Source of the DNA: Glomus cerebriforme
Taxonomy: Eukaryota; Glomeromycota; Glomeromycetes; Glomerales; Glomeraceae
DNA length: 64,000 bases
Assembly: GCA_003550305.1 (NCBI GenBank)
Contig: QKYT01000116.1
Location: forward strand, 99,069 to 163,068
Reading direction: 5' to 3'
In this document: piece after piece, positions 1 through 11,167 of the stretch
Layout of the letters: each line of letters opens with the position of its first letter
Numbering within the stretch: position 1 is the first letter of the stretch
Position numbers and translations under genes: made by a program
The notes under the pieces: model-generated
Seen by the model: the letters and a program-made list of their open reading frames with translations, nothing else
The model's database searches: none
What the model was told of the DNA's origin: nothing

Positions 1-60
1 AAACTAGTTTCGGCAGTTTCGCATACGCCATCCCGCCGAAACCCCCTAGTTTCGGCAAGC
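1..60. repeat. Short TTTCGGC direct/inverted repeat cluster
   Basis: CTAGTTTCGGCA occurs twice in direct orientation (about 4-15 and 47-58), with the inverted core GCCGAAAC between them near 35-42. The block is far richer in G+C than its surroundings. It could be the edge of a transposable element or a foldback repeat cut by the window boundary; I cannot tell which. From 60 to about 430 the sequence is AT-rich and I see nothing else in it. Confidence 0.5.
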
Positions 61-1402
61 AACCTTACATTCAAATATATCATAATTGGTAAAACAATTA
101 AAGCTTTATTTATTATCAGATAAAATCACAAATGAAAATTTAACTAATAGGCTAAAAGAGATAAGAAAACAAAAAACCAAACAAAGAACTCTACTTCAAG
201 AAGTTCAATTTGGATTTAATATTACGTCAATACTTTTTAAACAGTTTATTTAATAATTTATAATAAAATAATAAATTGTAAATATAACTGCATAATATAT
301 AACTGAAAAAGTATAATAATTATTAATAAAAAAATTTTTATATGCAAAAAAATCTTCAATAATAAATTTTTATATAGTATTACATATTTGATTTAGTTTT
401 ATATCTGCCAGATGGATTGTAATATATCAATAATAGGTAATACTAAGCATTGTTAAGTAAAACTATTACTTTCTATATGATCTCTAGAGAGAATTAAGGC
501 TCTATCAAACAATATCCAGAGAAAGATTTCCTGAGCATCATTTTTATCTCGATCTATTACAGTTCTACAATTTCAGCAATTATACATCTTAGATTTTCTA
601 ATTTTTTGAATTTTTTTACATCAGTTACAAGTTTTAGAGATATAGGCTTCATTTTGAATAATAATATGAATTCCAAATTCTTCTGCTTTGGCTACTAGAT
701 GTTAGCAAATTGATAATGTGTCTAGCCAAGCATTTTTTTAACTGTCTTTTGAGTAATCTTTCTTATTTTTTGACTTATTATATCTGATACTTCAAAAGAA
801 AGAATAATAATGACATCAAATTCATGAGTAAAGAATGCAATTACTTTTCTATGAATTTTATTTTATAAATGAATAATTTTTTGCCACATTCAAAAAATAG
901 CATTATTAGTCCTTTTTGCCTTCTTCTTCTTGTACTTTGAAGTTGATATGATTAATTAATCTTTTTTGAGATAAGATTATCCATATACATGTATAGACGA
1001 ATAATCTGACTAATATCATGTTTACCAATTTTACCTACACCTTTTGTTGGAGAGTATCATGTGAATGGTGTTCTAACTTCTGGATTAATAGAGACTGCAT
1101 GAATAGAGCTGTCTACTTGGATTTTGCAGAGCTGTTTTTGAGTTTCATAGATCCATGCAAGTTTCTATTTATTTGTTTGATGAAATAAGTAAGTTTGCTA
1201 TCATAAGAGACCTTGTGAGGAATAGGCTATTTGTTATTTTTACGTTTTTTTTTAAAATATAGAGGATACAAAGCATGTTGTTTACTGTTTAATATTGTGT
1301 TAGGCTTATAATAATATGAAGTATATATTGATAGAATATGCAGGTAAGTAATGTAAAAATGGTTCCATGTTGAAAATGAAAAATTTTGAACTCAAATGGT
1401 AA

Positions 1403-2640
1403 TACAGTAGTGGCAGAAAAAAATGGCAGTTGAGATCACGTGACTTTACTATTGATTTGTGTTACATTTCATTGGATAACTCGAACTAATTTTTTGTTTA
1501 TTTATTTACTATGTTATACTAACCACTATGTATAAGTAAACCAGACACAAGGATAACTCATGAACCCTATGACATAACAATGCAACAAAAAATTTCTCTT
1601 AAAAATTATCGTGAGCTTGTTAAGTTGTTATGGCAAAATAAAATACAAAATATAAACAAACTACACAAAATTACTAAGTTTCTACTGAGGACATTATACT
1701 GGTGGACATCTTAGTTAAAAAAAAACCAAAAATTTAGAACAAAAACGTCAACCAGGATGGCCAAAAAAATTAACTCCAAAAAAGCAATGACACCTTAATC
1801 AGCTTGCTTGTTCTTGTGCAGAAGCAACAAGCTTTAAAATTATGGATACTCTTAATAATACTTACCCAGATCTTAACATAACTACTTGTATAATTCGTGA
1901 AAACCTTTGGAAGCTTGGTTATCACGTTTGTATTCCTAAAAAGATATCATTTCTCACTTCTTTTGCAAAAGAATGACAAGTTTCTTGGGCAAAAACTCAC
2001 AAACATAAAATATGGGAGGATACCATTTTTTCTGATAAAACAACTATCCAAATGTTTTGAAATACTACTTTGGTTCATTATAAAGAGAGAGGAGAAAAAC
2101 CAACCTGTGGAATTGTTAAACATCCGTTTAAAGTTCATGTTTGGGAGCTTTTTGTACACAGGGAATTGTTGGATTTCATATGTTTACTAAAAACATAAAT
2201 GGGGAGCTGTATTATGAAATTTTAACTAACGATGTTTCTTCTTGAAAATCAATGTCCTGCAGTTCTTGATTGGCCTTCATATTCTCCAGATCTGAATCCA
2301 ATAGAGAACTTGTGATCAATTCTTAAGAAAAGAGTGAAGAAAAAGGTTAACAAACAGATCAGTGAAAAAAAATCAGTTATTCAAAGCATTTTTATGGATA
2401 TTATTAAGGAGGAATGGAATAACATCGATCAAAACCTCTGCTTTAATTTAGTAAATAGTATGCCAAAGAAAGTAGAATTAGTAATTCAAAGAAATGGCAA
2501 TATTATTCAGTACTAAAAATTTTGTATATAAAAAATATAATATTTATTTACTTATATTTTAAATTTCAAACAATTTTAATAAAAATTAATCATACAAATG
2601 AATTTTCATTTACTGCCACTTTTTTTCTGCCACTACTGTA
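1403..2640 (+). mobile_element. Tc1/mariner-family DNA transposon, nested in the Fanzor relic
   Basis: Both ends carry inverted repeats beginning TACAGTAGTGGCAG and continuing through an A-run into TGGCAGT. The left copy is 1403-1430 and the right copy about 2612-2640; they differ by one inserted base. TA lies at each outer edge, which is the Tc1/mariner target duplication. Removing the element and one TA brings the flanking Fanzor fragments together. The element is about 1.24 kb, typical of the family. Confidence 0.9.
1580..2515 (+). pseudogene. Degenerate Tc1/mariner transposase with an internal deletion
   Basis: The plus-strand relic starts near an ATG at 1580. It continues through PGWPKKLTPKK (linker after the helix-turn-helix), WKLGYHVCIPKK and SDKTTIQMF (first catalytic Asp), then VHVWG. 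It jumps directly to VLDWPSYSPDLNPIEN, which contains the last catalytic Asp, and ends in a Lys-rich tail stopping at 2513-2515. The segment that should carry the second Asp (QDNAPCH-like) is missing, so an internal deletion lies around 2240-2260. Several in-frame stops are TGA where Trp or Arg is expected, for example NPIENL followed by TGA. The copy cannot encode an active enzyme. Confidence 0.85.
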
Positions 2641-3240
2641 TTTGTCACAGATCTTTGTATGTTCAAAATGATAGAGTATTAATAAATTTACCTTGTACAT
2701 GTTTAGTATTTCGCTTAATAACCTTACTTTTAGCAGTTAATGCTTCATCTATTACTTTATCAGTTATATTAGCAGGTGCAACATTTAGTATTCCATGTAA
2801 TAGCATTCCTAAATGAATTATGGCTTTCATGAATTTTCTTTCACCTCAGATAGCTGAATTGATCAGTTTCTTATTATTTATTTTGTCAACATTTTTTCCA
2901 GTTCGGATATTATTAAATAAAAAAAGTTTCTGTTGATAATTCATAGGTTTTATATATATATATTTTTTGATGACATTTTCCTTTATAAAATAACATCTTT
3001 TGTTCCACTTTACTACAGAATTATAAGCAAACCTCACCAATCCTATTCAACATTTAATAATTGTTTCTGAGAATGGTTGAAGTATACTTTGACTAATAGT
3101 GTACGATTGTTTTTTTTGAGCATTGTCATTTGGTGCATATTTTTGTTACACTGACTTTCCTCTTCTTGCTTATTTCACCTGTTTTGATACTCTTATCTAT
3201 GCAGAGCAGCTCTTTTTCCTTGCATTCGACAGATAAAGAT

Positions 3241-4043
3241 AGTGTTAATTGCAAGGATATCCTGTGAAAGTTCATGCTCGTCAGAGGTTACATTGTTGAA
3301 GAGAATCATGATTTTTGTTACATAGAGGGATAATATGTATTGGATGAGGTCAAAAGCAAACTGGTAGAGTTGATCCTAATAGGTAACCACAATTTCTGAG
3401 ATCACTCTTTAACTTGACTGTTCCAATAAGATCTTAAGTTCTGGTCATTTAAAGTTAACATCTGAGCTAATATTACTGACAAGTTCATAGGTTAGAAATC
3501 AGAAGCTAAGGAGTTGTTTCTATTGTTTAAGGTCTTCTTTTTGCTTGACACTAGAGACCCAGGCATAGAGGAATCCTTTTTTGGTAGTGATGGTGGTGGT
3601 GGCGGTAATGGTGATGGTGGTATTGGTATTGTTGTTATCAGTATTTTGGAAGTCAACTCTGCAAAATGCAAGAAATGTTGTAAAGGTAAGTACCAGAAGG
3701 AGACATTTTAGTAGTAATTTTTTCTTGCTTTAGCCAATGATGCAAGGTGTCTAATGAGATTCCAAGTGAGAGGAAAAGTGTAGTTTACACAATTTTTGGA
3801 TCTTATATGATTTTCATTGATAAGCATTACTAAGCAATTATTGCAACTGTATTACTAAGCAAAAATTTAGTACGGTCTAGGATAATCACGTGCACATATA
3901 TGCTACGTCATCTGTATCAAAATGTTAATTTATAGTGCCGGCCCGAATTAAATTCCTTGTAACTAAATTTCAAAAAAATGTCATAATATATATAAATCTA
4001 TTAAATAAATGAGCTGCTTTTATTCTCGTAGTTTAAATTCCAA
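3241..4043. other. Intergenic region with a GGT-rich tract
   Basis: There is no supported gene here. A GGTGGTGGTGG-type tract lies at about 3590-3640. A short plus-strand ORF across it (Gly-rich) has no other support. The minus-strand reading is Pro/Ser-rich and might be the leader of the neighbouring Fanzor relic. The right end must contain the promoter of the PAXBP1-like gene, but I see no clear element. Confidence 0.4.
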
Positions 4044-7000
4044 ATGATCAAAAGGAAAAGAAACATTAGAACTAAAATCAATAACGATGAAGAAACCATT
4101 GCTGTTACAAGTTAGTATAATTTTTGTTATTCAATTATTATTTGAATTTAATTTCTAATAAATTCTTTTATAGGCTCTCCCACACCTGTTGTAAGATCAG
4201 AAACAGAAAAGGAACAAAAGAAAAAGGCTAAAGGGAAGGGAAAGGTTGCCCTTAGTTTTGGAATTGATGAGGTATGTTTCATTTACAATTACTTCGAAGT
4301 TATTTTTTATAAACATTTTGGCAATTTTTGACAGGGTTCCGCCCCTTATTATTTAACTATTTGAAGCAACATTGTTTGATTGTTTATAGGAAGAACAAGA
4401 AGAAACATTTCAAATAACAAAAACCGCGGCGAGTCGTCGTCTTGCAAAATTAAAATCCAAGAAACTTCATATCGATTAGTTTAGTATCTAATTAGAAATT
4501 AGTCAATTTGTTTCTTAAGATTCTTGATTCTTGATACTAACGGGAGAATTCTTTAATTAGCGAGTCGATCCCTCAAAATTCAGATCAACCTTCCTATACC
4601 GAAGAAACGTTATCAGAACTACGTGCCAGTACACCAGCAACACCAGCTTCTTTTCAATCTCAGGAAATTATTAACGATTTTAATCTTGGTACAGTATTTA
4701 AATATTTATTAATAGAATTAATAGTTTTGTCAATATTTATTTGATTCGATTCTAACTGTGTTTATTTTCAGGAAATGTTTTTGATATACCTAATGCTAGT
4801 GCTATTAGTGCTGCTAAAAAGGAAAGAGAGATGCGACGAAAGAAAGGATTATCTGGTGCTTCAGACTATATTTCATTATCCAAAGACACTGATGTAATGC
4901 AATTTATGTTTATGCCGAGCCAATTTAAGTCTATGTTTAACAGCTCTCCGAAAATTCTGGGGTTCAGAAAAAAAATTACCCCCAATGAGAAATCTTTATA
5001 TATTTTTTCATTTTAATTTATTGTTTTTAATAGTTGAGTATTACTCCTCTATTATTGGCCCTCTTTTAAAAATTCTTGTTAAACATGATTTTATTGGTAC
5101 GGCCTTAATATTAATAGATTATTGATATATATTACTCACTTATTATAATATTATAATATTTTTGAATAGATCATAACTACATCAGGCAAGAAGATAGAAT
5201 CAAGATTGGTTCGAGAAGAGGACGAATTGGGTGAGGCAGATGAAGGTTAGTATCCAATAGAATTTCATAATATAATTAAGAATATTTTAAAGCCAAATTT
5301 GTAATAAAAAACAGAACTTGAACGGTATATGAACGAAAAATTGGCTATTGGAAAAAAAGCCAAGAAGGAGCAAGAACGTCTTAAGAAAGCGGACATTGAA
5401 GAAATGATCATGGACGTGTATGTGTTATATTACAATAAAAAATTTATTATTTTATAGTTAATAATAATGTTTTTATTTTATTATAGAGATTTTGAAGACG
5501 AGGATGATGAATTATTACAATGGGAACTGGAAGCCATGAAAGCGGGTGGCCATATTCCTAAAAAGTCTTCAAAACGGTATCCGGATCTAAAACAACAAGC
5601 TAGAAGTAATAATTTATTTAATCTTTATCTTGCAATTACCTAAATCATTAGATTCATCTAATTCGTAGTTTATTTACAGTACCTGCTATTGTCCCTGTTC
5701 CTACATTAAATGAAGTTCAATCGCGTCTAGAATGTCAATTAATAGATTTACAAGAACTTCATAATAATCATCAAACTGAACTTATCCAAATACAAGGCGT
5801 ACTTGACAGTATTGCATCTTCAAATGCACAAATGGAGACCGAGATACAAAATACGAAGAAACGCTATACTTACTTTCAAGAACTTAAAACATTTGTCGAA
5901 AACCTTGTAGAATTCCTTGATGATAAAGTTAGTAATTATAAATAATTTATATAATTTTAATTAAAAGATAAATATTTACGTTATACTTTAGTTTCCGATA
6001 CTAGAGAAACTCGAAAAAGATTACCAGGATGTAATACTTGAAAAGTCACGGCTTATTATGCAAAGAATTATGGAAGATGATTCTGATGATATTGCATTAT
6101 TTTGTATGAGTAAGTAAAAAATAATTTGTTACAACTATGGATTAATAATTTATGAGTGTAATGACATAATTAATTTTATTTTCAAAAGATGACAACGTAA
6201 ATATTAATAAGATTGCGCAGGAACAAGAAGTCGATGAATTTGGTCGTATTAAAAAAATACATGTAGGTTCTGATGTTAGTAATACAATTCGTCAGCAAAG
6301 AAGACAACAACGTGATCGTAGGCGACTTCTTCGAAAAAATAATATACCTGCGGATGAGTTGAAAGAAGAGGGATTTTCAACAGATGATGAATTAGGTAAA
6401 AGCGACGAAATAGAAATTGCTGGGAAAATAGGTAAAGTTTTGGAAATATTATATTATTTCTTAATTATCAATTAAATTCTTTTTTTTTTTAGATGAAATT
6501 TCATATCATCGTACCAATTTATTTGAAGATGTAATTGAGGATTTCAAATCAATTGCATCAGTAAAGTCTAAATTTATGTCATGGAAGACCGAATTTAATG
6601 ATGATTATACAAAAGCTTATGGAGGATTAAGTTTACCAGGTGTATTTGAGTTTTATGTTAGATATGAAATAATGTTATGGAATACATCGAAGGTATAGTA
6701 AATATTGTTATAAATTCATATTAATTATTAGTGTAAATAATTTATATTTGACAAAATTATAGGTTAATCATATGGAATGGTATAGAGTTATTTCTGAATA
6801 TTCCGCTCCTGAATCAAATACGAGTCAAATAGGAACAGATGATGATTTTACTATCATGAGCAAAGTTTTCGAAAAGATAATATTACCAAGAATAACGCAT
6901 TTAGTAAAGACTTTAAATCCATATTCTTCAAAGCAAACAATGTCTTTTATTGACATTTTCGAGAAGATATTAGATCATGTAGATAGAAAATCCCAAAAGT

Positions 7001-7583
7001 TTCAGGTAATTTCTTTGTGTGAAACGCTTTTGTTTGATCTAGTTCTTAAGTTTTTTTTGAAAATTTTATTCTTTTCTTAGGATGTAATTAATGCAGTTTC
7101 AGAACGTCTTCAGAATGTAGTTATGTCTCTTGAACCCATACCTGAAAACATAAATATATCAATATCCGATCCGAATAGTTTCTCAATAGCACGAAATCGA
7201 TACTTTTGGCGTAAATACAAGGTTTGACAAAACTATTTTCATACTAGCATGTTTTTTATGATTCTCTCTAATTTTATATCAAATAGTTGTTGAGAAATCT
7301 TATAACGTGGAAAGAGTTCATTCCGGTAGATGTTCTTCGATTAATGTCAATTGATTATTTACTTAATCGATATTTATTGCGAATTTTAAATAATTCATCG
7401 TTAAAGACAGATAGTTCAAAATTTCAAAAGGTATAAACAAAATCAAATTATATACATTTTTATTATTTTTTAATTATCATTGATTTTTATTATTATTAAT
7501 TTTAGATACTAGAAATCGTTCCTAGTGATTGGCTTCCTTCCCCCTCATTAGAAAGAATTGCACGTGGAGCTGCAGGATTTTAA
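4044..7583 (+). CDS. PAXBP1: GCFC-domain protein, PAXBP1/GCFC2 family
   Basis: I reconstruct 16 exons: 4044-4110, 4174-4271, 4390-4478, 4561-4688, 4772-4893, 5170-5245, 5315-5417, 5487-5605, 5680-5927, 5992-6109, 6189-6431, 6493-6692, 6763-7005, 7081-7221, 7287-7430 and 7506-7583. They sum to 2217 nt, an exact frame giving 738 aa. The start MIKRKRNIRTK resembles the family N-terminus. A charged region is followed by IPNASAISAAKKEREMRRKK and RLVREEDE (the IPDA...RLVREEDE block of PAXBP1). Next come a coiled coil around YFQELKTFVENLVEFLDDK and a helical C-terminal GCFC region (FKSWK/SLPGVFEFYVRYE-like). The family is linked to pre-mRNA splicing (spliceosome disassembly partners in yeast and animals) and older work on GC-rich DNA binding. 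Exon 3 uses a weak donor, GTTTAG, at 4479, chosen because it keeps the frame open. Confidence 0.85.
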
Positions 7584-8038
7584 TTGATTATTTTATTACC
7601 AATTATATTAGTGTTGCGGGGTCAACTATTAAATTTTAAAAATCGTTATATATTTTAAAAAGAATTTTTCTTTACATCCGTTTCAATGAAATGTAGGCCT
7701 TTGACCAAAATTCAAAAAAAAAAAAATTTAAATGATCAAGAAAGTTTAAAGTTTAATATACGCTCAGGTGTATAACAAAAGATAAGATCTCTTTAATATA
7801 ATAAACATAAAGTTTCCATGATTAAATACCTCAAGAAAAAAAGGCCGAGCAATAAAAAAATTTTAAAGCAAATTTTCTTCAAGATATTTCTTATAAAAAT
7901 TCTACAGAATATAATCTTTAAAGATTGTAAGATTGTTTTCTATAGTAGAACTAATAAAGCAGCTAATGAATCAAAAGGAAAAAATAATGTTATGATAATA
8001 CAATATTATACATAACAACATAATAACTGATTTAGTTT

Positions 8039-8078
<40 letters not shown>

Positions 8079-8179
8079 ATCACTTATTTTTTAAAAAAAA
8101 AAAAAAAAAAAAAAATAAAGTGACACTGTCACTAATAAATAGATTAGATGATCATCATAAAATTTCTTTGAAATCTATA
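7584..8179. other. Convergent 3' intergenic region with poly(A) tracts
   Basis: This lies between the 3' ends of the PAXBP1-like gene (+) and the taxilin gene (-). It contains two long homopolymer A runs at about 8042-8076 and 8092-8115. The Lys-rich ORF at 7818-8015 is a composition artefact and I do not call it a gene. Confidence 0.6.
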
Positions 8180-10525
8180 TCAGTTGACAACCAATTCATC
8201 CCCTTCTATAACTCTATGAACATCTAATTTTTGCCCAACTTCTTCAAAACATTCTCGATCAACCCCACAGAAACATTGTACCGGCATTCCAGGGACTTCA
8301 TTACTATTCTCAATGCATTTACAAGATGTTGTATCTTCTGCGGAACCATAGTCACTTGAACCTTCAACTTCTTCATCGCATGTTGAAGAAATAGGTGTAC
8401 TTGGACGTTGAGTAGATGATGTCAATTCAAAGGATTCTACTTTTTTCTTAAGAACTGTCCTTTCAGCCTATATTAAACAAGTTAATATTAATTTAAACAT
8501 TGTGATAACAAATTATTTACAAAGTAAGTATTCAAACAGAATAAATTCATACTTGTAACGCTCTGCACAAGTTTTCTAATTTCGCTTGTTTTTTCTTTGC
8601 ATCCTCTATAGCTTTTTGATCCCTTGCCCGCTGATGTCGTAATTGTATATGTGTTAGTATATCTTCACCAAAGGTAACAATGATAAAACAGAAATAATAA
8701 TAATACGAAAGATTGAGGGAAAATACGCATTAAGCAATAAAGTTGTAGTACCTCTTCGGCCATCTCTAAAATATTCTTGTTCATTGTATCACATTTTCCT
8801 TTAATTGACGAATTTTCTTTTTCAAGTTTCTTCGTCTTTTTGGTCATCTGGTGGATTAAAACGCCTATAAGAGAGTAATATAAATGCATCGGTATAAAAC
8901 TGATAAATCACAAGCGAAATAGTCAAACCTGTTCCATTTCTTTGCGAAAAGTAAGAAAAAGCTCATTGCTCTTATTTAGAGTTTCTTCAACTTGTTTAAA
9001 CTTATCTACGTATACATTGAGCTGTTTACGTAATTCGGCTTCTGTTTTAGTAAAAGTTTCTATTTGTTCCTTCAAAGAATTGACCTAAACAATAAACCAG
9101 AAAAAATTATTCGTAAATAAACACAAAATAAATTCTCTCAATCAATTAAATGATCATTCTAACTTTTATAATTTCTTGTTCAGTTAACTGCTTTTGCTGC
9201 TGTAACTTTGCTTCATATAATTGCAATTCTAAATCCTTAGATCGAACGACACTTTTAAAATGTTTTTCACGGAGCTCATATTGTTCCAAGAAACTTCGGA
9301 ATTTATCTTTCAGTCTATTAAGAAATATAATCATATATAGAAATGAATGAAATGAAAATTAAAATTTAAAAAGAATTATTTAACTAAAGAATAAGTAAAT
9401 TACTAACAATTCATTATCCTCCGCACGTTTTTTTTTCTCATCAGTATCTTCTTCCATCTTGGATTTGATTTCCCAGATAGTGTTTTCAAATTTACTTGAC
9501 AACTCTTCGCGTTTCTGTTGTTCACTAGCGGCCAAGCGCTTGCTTTCTTCCTATATAATACAAACAAAAAAATGTATCAATACTTTAACTTAAAAATACA
9601 CATATATATATCACTATTACTTTAATGATGGAAGATTGATTAAATTTGCAAACCTTGATACGTTTATTTTCCTTTTGTAATTCTCGACATATGTTCTCCA
9701 ATTTATGTTTCATTGAATTCGCTTTGGACAAATCACTCTTAGCTAAGAGAAAAATTATATATGGACTTTATTCATATATATGATTAAAATCAAATTATAA
9801 CAATAAGATATATACCAGCATCCTTTTCTTTTTGTAATTGTTCATTGCGTTTTTTCATCTTTGCATGCTCTCGTTCAAGACGTTTCATATCTTGAAACTA
9901 TACATCAAATAAAATTAAGATGACTTATTATCAAAATCGGTCAAATAAAAATATTTTAAATATATAATCAATTATGCAAGTCTCTTACCAATTCCATGTA
10001 CCTTTGCTGTATCGTATCAAATTTTTCCATTTGATCATCATGGGAATTGATGATATCTTTCATTTCTCTGCTTGCTTTTTTGACGGCTTTAGCTGTTAGC
10101 AATAAATAAACATCGTTTTGATTTTTGATCAAATCAGATAAAAAAAATAATAATATAATATAGTTTTTTTTATTATTAAAAGAAAATAAATAAATAACGT
10201 TATATTTAGTATAAGAGAAAAAAGAATTAAAATCATTTGTACCGATCGCCTTTTCCTCTTCATCCTCAAGTGACGATTCAGTTTCAAGTTGCGTGATTTT
10301 GTTCTGAATCATATTGTTAAGTTCCTGAGGATCCAGTGGTCTCTTTTTAGACGACGCGCCATTCTTTTTCGCATTTGCAGGCGAGACGGGCGGAGTAGTT
10401 TTGGATGAGTTAACTTTCAGAATTGCCTTTGAAGGCACAGGAGTTTGCAGAGTTTGCTTCTCATTCATTTCCGGTTGACTTGCTTGACTATCGTGACCGT
10501 TTGTTGGAGATTCAGTTGTTGGCAT
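8180..10525 (-). CDS. Taxilin family coiled-coil protein
   Basis: About ten exons on the minus strand run from the ATG at 10525 (MPTTESPTNG) to TGA at 8180. Approximate exons are 10243-10525, 9989-10092, 9822-9896, 9656-9742, 9408-9551, 9163-9315, 8929-9085, 8752-8849, 8552-8637 and 8180-8468. After a Ser/Pro-rich leader comes the taxilin domain: FDTIQQRYMELF, KMKKRNEQLQKEKDA, LENICRELQKENKRIK, KFRSFLEQYELREKHF, QLYEAKLQQQK and KLENLCRALQAER, all one long coiled coil. The acidic tail ends DELVVN. Animal taxilins bind syntaxins and act in vesicle traffic; the fungal role is not settled. The position spelled LVRDLHN after YMEL is intron read-through. Confidence 0.9.
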
Positions 10526-11167
10526 ATTAAAAAAAAGGTCGTCCTCGAAAAATAAGTTAACACAGATAACTTAAGAAATAGATCAAAAGTTGTTAAAAGA
10601 GGTTTATTTTTTATTCGGAAAGAACGACGAGCTCGAAAACGAAAAAATAAAAAAATTTTTATCGAAAATCTACTTATAAAGTGGCTGCAGATAATGCGAT
10701 TTTTTTTTTTTTTTTTTTTTTGATCCGATTCAACCCATAAATAATTATTACTCATTTTAAATTTATTCATTATTCGTGTGGATCTCAGATCTCATTAATG
10801 AGACATACAATAAAAACTCCTGTTCATAAAGGTTATAAATTTTATTTATTCCATGTATTATATTAATTGAAAAAATTATTAAGCAAATTGCGAGTATAAT
10901 TAAAATCAATATTTACATTCCTGTAACAAAATTAAAGTCAAAAAAAAAAAAAAAAAAANAAATAGATTTTTTTTTACAATTATATTTTCTTTAAGATGTT
11001 AAAGATGTAGATAAGCCAAAAAAAAAAAAATAAAGAAAATTTAAACGATTCTTCGTTACTTTTTTTTCATTTACGAGCCCTATATCAAATTTAAGATAAT
11101 CAGATTCTTTCTATATTATTACGAAGACAGATCTTTAAAAAGATTTGTGCATTCCTTAGTAAATACC
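10526..11167. other. Intergenic region with T23 tract and a single unresolved base
   Basis: This is the upstream region of the taxilin gene and the downstream region of the HMG-box gene. It has a T run at about 10699-10721, A-rich tracts around 10940-10960 with an N at 10959, and another A tract near 11018-11030. I see no gene. Confidence 0.5.

Larger units (their letters stand above)
430..3240 (-). pseudogene. Decayed Fanzor (eukaryotic TnpB/OrfB-like) gene, split by a mariner element
   Basis: Fanzor proteins are eukaryotic homologues of TnpB, an RNA-guided RuvC-type nuclease carried by transposons. Read on the minus strand with stops and frameshifts, the relic has the family order. An N-terminal block (3200-2850) contains RFAYNSVVKWNKR. 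A middle block (2800-2641) is interrupted by the mariner at 2640-1403. The read then resumes with PHKVSYDSKL and DSSIHAVSINPEVRTPFT (RuvC-I region, about 1130-1060). IILSFEVSDII (about 810-780) is the RuvC-II region with its Glu. The zinc-ribbon follows as TCN.CKK and NC.NC, then DRDKNDAQ (RuvC-III Asp, about 640-540). Without the mariner it would be about 500 codons, within the Fanzor range. The expected RuvC-I Asp is Asn, so the copy is dead on two counts. The minus-strand translation of 3720-3530 is Pro/Ser-rich and might be an N-terminal tail. Identity comes from recognising motifs, not from a search. Confidence 0.8.

Noticed and set aside
1947..2159. Minus-strand ORF inside the mariner
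   Set aside because: It is the antisense of the transposase relic, whose plus-strand motifs are clear.
430..2640. TGA read as a sense codon (Trp/Arg) in the transposon genes
   Set aside because: Intact nuclear genes in the window, such as taxilin and the 73-aa gene, end in TGA, and Trp is coded by TGG throughout. The TGA codons in the relics are better explained by mutation.
3514..3711. Gly-rich ORF MFLLFKVFFLLDTRDPG...
   Set aside because: It depends on a GGT-rich repeat and shows no splice-consistent extension or known domain.
7818..8015. Lys-rich ORF downstream of the PAXBP1-like gene
   Set aside because: Composition artefact of an A-rich 3' region.
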